This document shows positions 25,420 to 33,694 of a stretch of DNA of 64,000 nt, piece after piece. The translations under genes and the position numbers were made by a program. Source of the stretch: an uncultured Coriobacteriaceae bacterium (GTDB lineage Bacteria > Actinomycetota > Coriobacteriia > Coriobacteriales > Coriobacteriaceae); contig CALUOP010000003.1 in NCBI GenBank assembly GCA_944322305.1, forward strand, positions 124,001-188,000. The letters are read 5' to 3'. The notes under the pieces were generated by a model that was not told the origin of the DNA, did not search any database, and was given only the letters and a program-made list of their open reading frames with translations. Numbering within the stretch: position 1 is the first letter of the stretch; each line of letters opens with the position of its first letter.

Positions 25420-25659
25420 AGCCGCCTCCTTGCGAGCCGATGCCGCCGTGGGGCCACCCTAGCAGGGCAATCCAACCGTTTTCCTGCGCGTTCTTGGCGC
25501 GATCTTGCTTTTGCGAGGTCGCCGCCGCCCGGCCTCCCTGCAATCTCCACGCGGTTTCGGCAAGCGGCGCGCGGCAGCGGTAAACGGCGGAGCCCAACGC
25601 GCCGGCCGACCATGAAGAAGGGTGCGTGGGGCAAGGCGCGCCGCACGCTCTGCCACACG

Positions 25660-25721
25660 TACCCGTCCCCCGTGGCAGGGTATACCCGTCCCCCATGGCA
25701 CATGCCCCCCGCGGCACCTGG
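25660..25721. repeat. Short tandem repeat (TACCCGTCCCCC units)
   Basis: TACCCGTCCCCCGTGGCA (25661-) and TACCCGTCCCCCATGGCA (25683-) are about 22 bases apart, followed by a third decayed unit (TGCCCCCCGCGGCA). It lies just downstream of the PTS IIB gene in a 312-base spacer that has no other recognisable feature. Confidence 0.55.
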
Positions 25722-25731
25722 CAGCAGGCGC

Positions 25732-26034
25732 CTACAGCCCCAGCAGCTCCTTGGCCTGGGCGAGCACCGCCTTGCCGTCCATGCGTCCGTACGTGCGCAT
25801 GTCGATCACCGCAAAGGGCACGTCGCCGCACTGCTTGCGTACGCGGTCGGCCAGGTAAGACACCTGCGGGCCGATAAGCACCACGTCGGCGCCGGGACCC
25901 ACCTTGCGCGCCTCGCCCACCGAGTACGCGTTGATGCGGCAGTCAAAGCCCTCTTCCTCGGCCGCCGCGCGCATCTTGCGCACCAAGACGCTCGTGCTCA
26001 TACCGCCCGCGCACATCAGCACGATGTTGACCAT
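25732..26034 (-). CDS. PTS lactose/cellobiose-family IIB subunit (orphan)
   Basis: 100-residue cytosolic phosphocarrier. MVNIVLMCAGGMSTSVLVRKM carries the phosphorylated Cys in the CAGGMST loop, and GADVVLIGPQVSYL is also typical of ChbB/CelA-like IIB. ATG 26034 follows AGGAG at 8 bases; an upstream in-frame extension has no ribosome site. No IIA, IIC or glycosidase gene of this family is adjacent, so it may pair with components elsewhere or serve as a regulatory carrier. Confidence 0.88.
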   Translation of the reverse strand: MVNIVLMCAGGMSTSVLVRKMRAAAEEEGFDCRINAYSVGEARKVGPGADVVLIGPQVSYLADRVRKQCGDVPFAVIDMRTYGRMDGKAVLAQAKELLGL

Positions 26035-26258
26035 CTTGCCCGCTCCTTCTTCTCCGCGCGCCTCGGCGCGCCTTCGTCTACCTGCCAGATATACCTCGCC
26101 AGTTATAACCCCAAAAGAGGGCGATGCGCGGCAGCTGCGCGTGGCGCGGCGGCCTCCGCCGTATCGTGTCCGCACGGCTGGGTATGATGTGAAAATCAGC
26201 CACCTACTGCCGCGCCGCGTTCGTCGCCACGCTGCGGCTCGGATGCAAGGAGAGCCTC

Positions 26259-27575
26259 ATGGCCAGCACCACCCCGGCGGGCAAGCACGCCAAGCCAACG
26301 TCCGAACGTCCCGAGTCCAAGAAAATCCCGCTGCTCATGCGCCTGTACGGCATCTACTGCCTCGTTGGCTGCGCGGTGCTTCTCGTCCTCATGGCTTACG
26401 GGGCGAGCACCCTCATCACCTTTGGCAAGGACCTCTACGCCGGCGCGTACAACGTCACGCTCACCTTGGTGCTTTCGGTGATCGAGCTGGTGTACACGTT
26501 CGTCTACGGCGTCGCCTACGGCATCTTCGGCGTCACGCTCATACGCAACCGCCGCCGCCACGCCGCGCAGATGGCCTACGGCCTCATCGCCGGCAACATC
26601 CTCGGGCTTTTGCTCGACATCATGCTCCGCGGCATCAACGAGAACCTCGTGGCCAGCCTGATACAGCTGGTGGTGCTCATCACCATCTCGGTCACCGTTG
26701 ACCCCACCCTGGTGCAAGAGCGCCGCTTCCGCCGCAAGATGCGCCAGCTCGAGACTTACGAGGAGGCCGAGGCCGGGTTGCTCGGCCGCGCCAAGGGCGA
26801 CCGCGGCTTTATCGAGCTGGACTTCTTCAACCTGTTCTGGGTCTTCGTGGTGTGCAGCTTCCTCGGCCTGGTCATAGAGACCATCTTCCACTTCGTGGTG
26901 GTGGACCCCGGCCAGTACCAGGACCGCGCGGGCGTGCTCTTCGGGCCCTTCTCGCCCATCTACGGCTTCGGCGCGGTGCTCATGACCATCGCGCTCAACC
27001 GCTTTTACAAAGCCAACCCGCTGATCATCTTCGCGGTCTCGGCCGTTATCGGCGGGGCGTTCGAGTTCTTCGTGAGCTGGTTCATGCAGACCGCATTCGG
27101 CGCCGTGGCGTGGAACTACACCGGCATGACCATCTTCGGCTTCCCCGACCCGGTGGCGGCCCTGCTCCAAGGGCGCACCAGCACGCCCTTCATGATGATG
27201 TGGGGCGCGCTGGGCTTCGTGTGGATCAAGTTCTGCCTGCCGGCGCTACTCAAGCTCATCAACCTCATCCCCTGGAAGCTGCGCTACGCGGTTACCGCCG
27301 TGTGCGCCGCGCTCATGATCGTCAACGGCGTCATGACGCTCCAAGCCCTCGAGTGCTGGTACGAACGGCTTTCGGGCATCCAGCCGAGCTCGCCTGTCGA
27401 GGAGTTCTACGCCCGCAGCTTCGACAACGACTACATGCAGAACCGCTTCCAGAGCATGAGCATCAAGCCCAAGGAGACCGCGCGCGTGCCCAAGGCAACC
27501 GGCGCCGCCGCCACGGCCGAGGCCTCGGTCGAGAAGGACGCCGACACGGACGCCGCGCTGGCCGACGTGGCGTAG
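26259..27575 (+). CDS. Integral membrane protein, putative ABC transporter permease (CmpB/type IV family)
   Basis: 438 residues. Residues 25-140 hold about four hydrophobic helices. Residues 185-360 match the family described as putative ABC transporter permease (pfam06541-like), with FWVFVVCSFLGLVIETIFHF, VLFGPFSPIYGFGAVLMTI and GGAFEFFVSWFMQ. The C-terminal 40 residues are charged and Ala-rich. No ATPase partner is adjacent, so transport remains a family-name inference. ATG 26259 follows AAGGAGAG. Confidence 0.75.
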   Translation: MASTTPAGKHAKPTSERPESKKIPLLMRLYGIYCLVGCAVLLVLMAYGASTLITFGKDLYAGAYNVTLTLVLSVIELVYTFVYGVAYGIFGVTLIRNRRRHAAQMAYGLIAGNILGLLLDIMLRGINENLVASLIQLVVLITISVTVDPTLVQERRFRRKMRQLETYEEAEAGLLGRAKGDRGFIELDFFNLFWVFVVCSFLGLVIETIFHFVVVDPGQYQDRAGVLFGPFSPIYGFGAVLMTIALNRFYKANPLIIFAVSAVIGGAFEFFVSWFMQTAFGAVAWNYTGMTIFGFPDPVAALLQGRTSTPFMMMWGALGFVWIKFCLPALLKLINLIPWKLRYAVTAVCAALMIVNGVMTLQALECWYERLSGIQPSSPVEEFYARSFDNDYMQNRFQSMSIKPKETARVPKATGAAATAEASVEKDADTDAALADVA

Positions 27576-27585
27576 CGGTCCCGGC

Positions 27586-27690
27586 GGGCGAGAATCGCGC
27601 TGCCGGGGACGGGGTCGCACGCGCGCGCCGGCCACCAAGGCCGCCGCGCCCCGGCGCGCCCACACGGCGCGACGCCCGCGCTTCTCGCCC
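27586..27690 (+). terminator. GGGCGAGAA dyad after the CmpB-like gene
   Basis: GGGCGAGAA (27586-27594) and TTCTCGCCC (27682-27690) form a 9-bp inverted pair around a very GC-rich loop, 11 bases past the stop codon. A second example, besides 2806-2866, of the over-represented word as an inverted pair at a gene end. No T tract. Confidence 0.35.
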
Positions 27691-27853
27691 AACCCCGCCG
27701 CGCCGCCGCGCGACCATGCGTGATGCGCCACGCCACGCGTGCCCGATATGCCAATGCGCTACCAATGCCCCGCATTTCTCGCCTGCCAGCGTTTCCGCAC
27801 GTTACCATAGGTGTCAGCACCCAAAAAAGCACGCACGTGAAGGGCGGGACAGC

Positions 27854-30061
27854 ATGATCGACGATTACCGCAAGGCACGAAAGCTTGGGCAGAAGCAAGT
27901 TCAGCGCGACGTCACGCAGGGCCGCTATCCCTACCCGCCCGCTCTGGACGACATTCTCAAAAGCAGCGGTTTCGCCGGTGAGATCCCCGTGGGAACCGTC
28001 GAGATCGACATGGCGCTTATCGCCGGCACCAAAACGCGCGGCCGCCAAAACATGTTCTCGAGCCAGTTCATGCCGCTGGCCGAGGTAGGGTCGGAGTTCT
28101 CGAGCAAGTGGAGCGACCTCATAGACTCCCAGCGCGCCGAGGGTCTACGCGACCCCATCGTGGTCTACGAGTTCATGCAGCATTTCTACGTGCAGGAGGG
28201 CAACAAGCGCGTCTCGGTCATGCGCTATCTCGGCATGCCCACCATCCCCGCCAAGATCACCCGCGTGATGCCCCTGCCCACGGATAGCAAGGCCGTGCGC
28301 GTCTACCAGGAGTTCGCGCGGTTTTACCAGGTGGCGCCCATCTACGGCATCACGTTTGCCGAGGAGGGCTCCTACCTCAAGCTGGCGACGCTGTTCGGCC
28401 AGAACCTTGAGAACCCCTGGCCCGAGGACACCGTGCGCGACCTACGCATCGCCTTCGACGCCTTCGCCGAGGCCTTCCGCGCCCACGGCGGCGACGAGAT
28501 CTCCATGGAGATAGGCGACGCTTTCCTCACCTACCTCAAGATCTACGAGCCGGAAAACGTCCTCACCGCCAAGCCCTCCGATGTGGCCAAGATGGTCGAC
28601 CACATTTGGGGCGAGTTCGTGGTGGGCCAGGGCGAGGGCTCCATCGCCTTCCTTGAGGCCCCCAGCCCCACCAAGCCCAAGATCCTGCCCGAGCTCAAGA
28701 GCCTGTATAAAACCGCGATGAGGGCCGAGCCGTTCCGCGTGGCCTTCATCTACGAGTCCAACCCGCTCATGTCAGGCTGGACGGCCCTGCACGACGACGG
28801 GCGCCAAAAGCTCGACCAGCGGCTCGGCGCCACCGTGACCACCGTTGCCTACCCCGACTGCAAGACCGACGACGAGTTCGACTGGGCAGTTGAGGAGTGC
28901 GTCAAGTTCGGCGCCAACCTTATCGTCACCATCAGCCCCACCCAGATGGATCAGGCCCTGCGCGCGGCGATCCTGCACCCTGAGCTCACGGTCATCAACT
29001 GCTCGGTGAGCTTGTCGCACAACGCCGTGCGCACGTTCGGCGGCAGACTGTACGAGGCGAAGTTTTTGCTCGGCATGCTCGCCGCCGCCATGTCCGAGAA
29101 CCACCGCGTGGGCTACGTGGCCGAGGACCCGGTGTTCGGCACGGTGTCCGAGGTCAACGCCTTCGCCATCGGCGCCGCCATGGTCGACCCCTACGTCACC
29201 GTGTACCTCAAGTGGCTCTCGGCTAAAGACTACGACTGGCGCCGCGAGCTGCGCGAGGCCGACGTGCGCGTCATCTCGGCACGCGACTACCCCGATCCCG
29301 TTCACCCCGACTACGCCTGGGGCCTGTACCGCGTGGAAAAGGACGGCACCACTACGCACCTGGCCGAACCTGTGTGGAAGTGGGGACGCTACTACGAGCT
29401 GATCGTGCGCTCCATCCGCAACGACGCGTGGCGCGAGGAGGGCGACGAGCGGCGCGGGCAGGCGCTCAACTACTGGTGGGGCATGTCGGCCGGCATCCTC
29501 GACGTGCGGATCAGCGACGAGGTGCCGCACGGGTCGCGCACGCTTGTCGAGCTGATGCGGCAGTCGGTACTGTCCGGGCGGGCACACCCCTTTGCGGGCA
29601 AGCTCGTGAGCCAGCGGGGAACGGTGCACCCCGAGGGCGGCGAGCGCCTCACCAGCGAGGAGATCGTGCAGATGCGCTGGCTCAACGAGAACGTGAAAGG
29701 GCGCATCCCCAAGCAGCGCGAGCTTTCGGCCGACAGCTTGGAGCGCGTGGACGTGAGCGGCCTCATCCCGCTGGCGCCCGAGGTGCGAGCCGCCCTGAGC
29801 GAAGCCAAGAGCACCGGATCGGCAGCGCTGCTGGCGGCCGAGCAAGTGGCCGAAACCCTGCCTGAGGAGGAAGACCCGCCGGTTGAGGTGCTTGAGGACA
29901 AGGCTGCGGCCGACGATGAGCACGCACGGGAAGAGGCCTCGGCCTTGGCGCAGGTTGAAGCGTCGGAGCCGGACGACCCCGAGGTGCCGTGCTGCGATGA
30001 CGACGAAGAGGACGACGCCGATACGGACGACAAGCGCGCACAAACGGAGGCGGATATGTAA
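27854..30061 (+). CDS. ParB-like domain fused to a BMP/PnrA-type ligand-binding domain (cytosolic)
   Basis: 735 residues. There is no signal peptide or lipobox, so it should stay in the cytoplasm. Residues about 65-130 (SQFMPLAEVG, DPIVVYEFMQHFYVQEGNKR) resemble a ParB/sulfiredoxin-type N domain. Residues about 294-560 (FRVAFIYESNPLMSGWT, YEAKFLLGMLAAAMSENHRVGYV) match the BMP family of nucleoside-binding lipoproteins (PnrA/Med). The last 45 residues are highly acidic. ATG 27854 follows AGGGCGGG. The stop overlaps the next start (TAATG), so it is translationally coupled to a phosphoesterase. It may be a nucleoside or nucleotide sensor rather than a transporter part. Confidence 0.8.
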   Translation: MIDDYRKARKLGQKQVQRDVTQGRYPYPPALDDILKSSGFAGEIPVGTVEIDMALIAGTKTRGRQNMFSSQFMPLAEVGSEFSSKWSDLIDSQRAEGLRDPIVVYEFMQHFYVQEGNKRVSVMRYLGMPTIPAKITRVMPLPTDSKAVRVYQEFARFYQVAPIYGITFAEEGSYLKLATLFGQNLENPWPEDTVRDLRIAFDAFAEAFRAHGGDEISMEIGDAFLTYLKIYEPENVLTAKPSDVAKMVDHIWGEFVVGQGEGSIAFLEAPSPTKPKILPELKSLYKTAMRAEPFRVAFIYESNPLMSGWTALHDDGRQKLDQRLGATVTTVAYPDCKTDDEFDWAVEECVKFGANLIVTISPTQMDQALRAAILHPELTVINCSVSLSHNAVRTFGGRLYEAKFLLGMLAAAMSENHRVGYVAEDPVFGTVSEVNAFAIGAAMVDPYVTVYLKWLSAKDYDWRRELREADVRVISARDYPDPVHPDYAWGLYRVEKDGTTTHLAEPVWKWGRYYELIVRSIRNDAWREEGDERRGQALNYWWGMSAGILDVRISDEVPHGSRTLVELMRQSVLSGRAHPFAGKLVSQRGTVHPEGGERLTSEEIVQMRWLNENVKGRIPKQRELSADSLERVDVSGLIPLAPEVRAALSEAKSTGSAALLAAEQVAETLPEEEDPPVEVLEDKAAADDEHAREEASALAQVEASEPDDPEVPCCDDDEEDDADTDDKRAQTEADM

Positions 30062-30708
30062 TGAAGATCCTGGCTATTGCCGACGTTGAGGAGAAGTGGC
30101 TCTTCGACCACTACGACCGCGACCGCATGCGCGACGTCGACCTGATCATCTCGTGCGGGGACCTGGACGCGCGCTACCTCGAGCACATCGTGACGCTCGC
30201 CAACGTGCCGCTGCTCTACGTGCCCGGCAACCACGACACCGCCTACGCCCAGCACGCACCTGAAGGGTGCATCAACATCGACGGCAAGCTGCGCGCCTTC
30301 CAGGGCATGCGCATCATGGGGCTGGGCGGGTCGCTGCGCTACAACGACCGGATGTACGGCTTCACCGAAAACGAGATGTTCCGCCGCGCCGCGCGCCTGG
30401 GGCTTTGGGCGCACGCCGCCGGCGGGATCGACCTGCTGGTGACGCACGCGCCCGCACGCGGCTACGGCGACCTGGACGACCTGCCGCACCGCGGGTACGA
30501 GTGCTTCAACACCCTGCTCGACCAGCTCAAACCCACCTACATGCTGCACGGGCACATCCACATGCAGTACGGCCGCATCAAGCGCGAGCGCATCCACGCA
30601 AGCGGCACGCACATCATCAACGCATGCGGCTGGCAGATGCTCGAGATCCCCGACGAAGAGCTCCCCGTGCGCGCCAAGCGCGCGTTCTTCCCCGTGGAAG
30701 AGGTGTAA
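30061..30708 (+). CDS. Calcineurin-like metallophosphoesterase
   Basis: 215 residues. Metal-binding motifs are ADVEE near the N-terminus, ISCGDLDARY, VPGNHDTAY, VTHAPARGYGD and LHGHIHMQYG. It overlaps the BMP-like gene by one base, so the two proteins probably act together; a nucleotide substrate would fit the partner, but this is inference. The N-terminal motif D-x-E replaces the more usual D-x-H. Confidence 0.85.
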   Translation: MKILAIADVEEKWLFDHYDRDRMRDVDLIISCGDLDARYLEHIVTLANVPLLYVPGNHDTAYAQHAPEGCINIDGKLRAFQGMRIMGLGGSLRYNDRMYGFTENEMFRRAARLGLWAHAAGGIDLLVTHAPARGYGDLDDLPHRGYECFNTLLDQLKPTYMLHGHIHMQYGRIKRERIHASGTHIINACGWQMLEIPDEELPVRAKRAFFPVEEV

Positions 30709-30756
30709 ACAGGGCGCGCGTTAGGCGCAGGCGCGCGGCAGGCGCGCGGCGCCACC

Positions 30757-31092
30757 GGTTGGTCGCGAATCTGTTATGCAAGCGCCGATTGGTCGTGATC
30801 TTGTCACCCACGGCCCTGGCTGCCCCTTCAGTTGCTCGCGCGTCCGACATCTATGCTTCAGTTGTCCGCCTTTATCGCATCTAAGACCTTGGCCGAGCCC
30901 ACAGTTGCCCGCGCAAACAGCATCTAAGCTCCGGTTGGCCGCGCATGTCGCATCCAAGGCTTCGGTTACACGCCCTTTCGACACGCAAAAAGCGGTTAGT
31001 CACTTTCATCGCAGCTAAATCCCGGATTTCCAGGAGATACGTGCGGTTAGAGCGACCAACCGTACGGAAGATGTCGGAAGCGCGACCAACCG
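30757..31092. repeat. Repeat element of family B, copy 1 (left of DUF1810)
   Basis: Array of GGTTGGTCGC-like words that switch to the complement (GCGACCAACCG) after a centre near 31015-31040 (CCCGGATTTCC, ATACGTGCG). The segment 30960-31002 (TTACACGCCCTTTCGACAC then AAAAGCGGTTAGTCAC) is closely matched at 31864-31906. It fills the spacer between the phosphoesterase and DUF1810 genes. Confidence 0.65.
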
Positions 31093-31097
31093 AACGC

Positions 31098-31559
31098 TTA
31101 GGCAACACCATCGCGACCAAGCATGCGCAGCGTAAGCCGGTCGGGCTCGCCGTCGTACCAGGCATCGAGCAGCGCCTGGAAAAGCACGCGATCATCCCCC
31201 GGCCCGGCTGCCTCGCGGAACAGCGTGAGGCACGAGCGTAGCTTGACCGCGTCGATATCGCCCATGACCTCCACCGGGTCGGCAGCACCCAGGGCGAGCG
31301 CCGCCTGCGTGATCTCGCGCAGGCGTCCGCCCAGCACCGGATCGGCCAGGTACGCACGCGCCTCGCCAATGCCAGCGATAGCGTAATGCTGCGCCATCCA
31401 GCTCCGGCCTAGGCCGCGTAGCTGGGGAAACACATACCAGATCCAATGGCTTTGCTTGCGGCCGGCACGCATCTCGGCAAGCGCGCGGTCGTAACCTGCC
31501 TCCTGCGCCTTCCGAAACCGCTTCAAATCGTATGCAGCCGCACCCGCGTTGCCACCCAT
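31098..31559 (-). CDS. DUF1810 family protein
   Basis: 153 residues of the small cytosolic DUF1810 family, recognised by YDLKRFRKAQE, SHWIWYVFPQLRGLG, HYAIAGIGEARAYL and LFREAAGPGDDRVLFQALLD. The biochemical role is not established. ATG 31559 follows GGGGAGGTGCGCC; upstream extension is unsupported. Related repeat elements lie on both sides (30757-31092 and 31830-32010), which suggests the gene moved with them or sits in a repeat-rich insertion site. Confidence 0.85.
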   Translation of the reverse strand: MGGNAGAAAYDLKRFRKAQEAGYDRALAEMRAGRKQSHWIWYVFPQLRGLGRSWMAQHYAIAGIGEARAYLADPVLGGRLREITQAALALGAADPVEVMGDIDAVKLRSCLTLFREAAGPGDDRVLFQALLDAWYDGEPDRLTLRMLGRDGVA

Positions 31560-31644
31560 GGCGCACCTCCCCACATCCATCTGGCCCCATGATAGCAGCG
31601 CCTCGCCCGCCCCTCTCACCGAAGCCGTTAGCGGGCGCCAGTCC

Positions 31645-31708
31645 AAGTTTAAGATGCATTGCAAACTTAGAGGGCAACTGGACGAAGTTTAAGATGCAGC
31701 TTAAACTT
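31645..31708 (-). promoter_or_regulatory. Two palindromic sites upstream of DUF1810
   Basis: AAGTTTAAG-6-CTTAAACTT (31685-31708, perfect 9-bp arms) and AAGTTT-12-AAACTT (31645-31668) start exactly 40 bases apart and share AAGTTTAAGATGCA. They lie 86-149 bases upstream of the DUF1810 start, in the spacer before copy 2 of the repeat. Tandem palindromes at this spacing look like repressor sites. Confidence 0.5.
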
Positions 31709-31829
31709 TTCGACTTGTTTTGGCATATCGACGCAACATGACCTAAAACGCAAGCGTTCGCGGCCTTATCGCTCAAAACCTTTCTCGCGTCGTAACCACG
31801 CTGCCGCTCAATTAGACACATGCTGCCCA

Positions 31830-32010
31830 AACCGCGGTTGCCCGCCCTTCTCGCATGCAAGGACTCAGTTACACGCTCTTTCGACACAAGAAAAGCGGTT
31901 GGCCGCTCAGACCGCACGCAATTCCTGAAATTCCGGAAGTTACGTGCGATAAGAGCGACCAACCGCATCGGACACGTCAAAACAACGACCAACCGAGCGC
32001 CTGGGCGACA
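31830..32010. repeat. Repeat element of family B, copy 2 (right of DUF1810)
   Basis: Same order of words as copy 1: TTACACGCTCTTTCGACAC (31868-31886), AAAAGCGGTTGGCCGC, centre with ATTCCGGAAGTTACGTGCG (31930-31948), then GCGACCAACCGC and ACGACCAACCGAGCG. Between livF and DUF1810. A more diverged relative lies at 49561-49745. Confidence 0.65.
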
Positions 32011-32093
32011 AGATCGCGGGCAACCGACTCGCAGCGCAACGCGCCGCGCCTGCCAACCGCAGCCGGCTCGCAGCGCCGCGCGCGCCGCGGGCG

Positions 32094-32804
32094 TCACCCG
32101 CCCAGGTACGCCTTGCGCACGCGGTCGTCGGCCAAAAGCTCGCGCGCCGGGCCCTCCATAGAGATCTTGCCCGTCTCGAGCACATACGCGCGGTCAGCGA
32201 TGGAAAGCGCCATCTGCGCGTTCTGCTCTACCAGCAAGATCGTGGTGCCCTGCCCGTGCAGCGCCTGGATGATGTCGAAGATCTCCTGCACCAAGATAGG
32301 CGCCAGACCCATGGACGGCTCGTCCAGCATCAGCAGGCGCGGCTTGCTCATGAGCGCGCGCCCCATGGCGAGCATCTGCTGCTCGCCGCCGGAAAGCGTT
32401 CCGGCCAGCTGGTTGCGGCGCTCCTTCAGGCGCGGGAAGTGCTCGAAGACGAACTCGATGGTCTCGCCCGCCTCGGCGTCATCGCGCGTGAAGGCGCCCA
32501 TCTCGAGGTTGTCCTGCACGCTCATGCCGGTGAACACGCGACGCCCCTCGGGGCAAAGCGCAATGCCGTGCCCCACGATCTTGTGGGCCGGAATCCCCAG
32601 CAGGCTCTTGCCCTCAAAGGTAACCTGGCTGTAGGCAGTGGGCTTGAGCAGGCCCGCGATGGTGTTCAGCGTGGTGGTCTTGCCCGCGCCATTGGCGCCG
32701 ATGAGGGTAACGATCTCGCCCTCCTCGACGTCGAAGGAGATGCCCTTCACCGCACGGATCGCGCCGTAGGACACGTTCAGGTTCTCGATGTGCAGCAGGC
32801 TCAT
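32094..32804 (-). CDS. livF: Branched-chain amino acid ABC transporter ATPase LivF
   Basis: 236 residues, second ATPase of a Liv-type importer. Walker A GANGAGKTT, the LivF-type LCPEGRRVFTGMSVQDNL, signature LSGGEQQ, Walker B LLMLDEPSMGLAP and H-loop region VEQNA. The start overlaps livG by 4 bases (ATGA). Last gene of the livJHMGF operon on this strand; no terminator stem was identified before the repeat element. Confidence 0.95.
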   Translation of the reverse strand: MSLLHIENLNVSYGAIRAVKGISFDVEEGEIVTLIGANGAGKTTTLNTIAGLLKPTAYSQVTFEGKSLLGIPAHKIVGHGIALCPEGRRVFTGMSVQDNLEMGAFTRDDAEAGETIEFVFEHFPRLKERRNQLAGTLSGGEQQMLAMGRALMSKPRLLMLDEPSMGLAPILVQEIFDIIQALHGQGTTILLVEQNAQMALSIADRAYVLETGKISMEGPARELLADDRVRKAYLGG

Positions 32805-33694
32805 GCGGCCTCACCGCCCTTCTCGCCCTGATGGGCTCCGGCGCCCAGGTACGCTTCGATAACCTGCGGGTTCTGCTGGATCTCCTCGGGCGTGCCCTTG
32901 GCGATGATCTTGCCGAAGTTCAGCACGCAGATGCCTTCGCAGATGTTCATGACCAGGTTCATGTCGTGCTCGATGAGCATGATGGCGATGTTGAACATGT
33001 TGCGGATCTTGACGATGTTCTCCATCAGCTCGGCGGTCTCGGACGGGTTCATGCCCGCCGCCGGCTCGTCCAGAAGCAGCAGCTTGGGACCGGTTGCCAG
33101 CGCGCGCACGATCTCGAGCCTGCGCTGCGCGCCGTACGGCAGCGAGCCGGCCGTCCAGTCGGCGTACTTGGCCATGTCGAAGATGTCCAGGTACCACAGC
33201 GCCTTCTCGTGGAAGTCGCGCTCGGCCTTCCAGAAGCGCGGCAGGCGCAGGATGTCCGACACCATGCCGCTCTTGACCTGGTTGTGCAGGCCAATGCGCA
33301 CGTTCTCCTCGACGGTGAGCGTGTCGAACAGGCGGATGTTCTGGAAGGTACGCGCCACGCCCAGCTGGTTCACGCGCGCCGGGCTCATGCCGGCGGTGTC
33401 CTGGCCGTCCACCATGATGGTGCCGCGCGTGGGCTGGTACACCTTGGTGAGCAGGTTGAAGACCGTGGTCTTGCCGGCTCCGTTGGGGCCGATAAGGCCG
33501 CAGATCTCGGTCTTGCCCACGGTGATGTTGAAGTCGTCCACGGCCTTGAGGCCGCCGAAGTCGATGCCCAGGTGCAGGCATTCAAGCGCCGGCGCCTGGC
33601 CCAGATCGCGCTCGGGCATGATGGAGTGGCTCGGCACGGGAACCATCTTGGTGGTCTCGCGGCGCGCCTTGCCGAAATCGGTGAGCTTACTCAT
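32801..33694 (-). CDS. livG: Branched-chain amino acid ABC transporter ATPase LivG
   Basis: 297 residues. Walker A GPNGAGKTT, the LivG-type VARTFQNIRLFDTLTVEENV, a signature region LPYGAQRRLEIVRAL and Walker B LLLLDEPAAGMNP. ATG 33694 sits in the last codons of livM (8-base overlap), with GGGAGGCGAGG upstream. The first 40 residues are longer than in E. coli LivG. Cytosolic, paired with LivF on the LivHM channel. Confidence 0.95.
   Translation of the reverse strand: MSKLTDFGKARRETTKMVPVPSHSIMPERDLGQAPALECLHLGIDFGGLKAVDDFNITVGKTEICGLIGPNGAGKTTVFNLLTKVYQPTRGTIMVDGQDTAGMSPARVNQLGVARTFQNIRLFDTLTVEENVRIGLHNQVKSGMVSDILRLPRFWKAERDFHEKALWYLDIFDMAKYADWTAGSLPYGAQRRLEIVRALATGPKLLLLDEPAAGMNPSETAELMENIVKIRNMFNIAIMLIEHDMNLVMNICEGICVLNFGKIIAKGTPEEIQQNPQVIEAYLGAGAHQGEKGGEAA

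Noticed and set aside
31417-31430. Further copy of the DKKN-SY element (GTAGCTGGGGAAAC)
   Set aside because: The match is short and lies in the conserved WYVFPQLRG coding segment of DUF1810, so it is coincidental.
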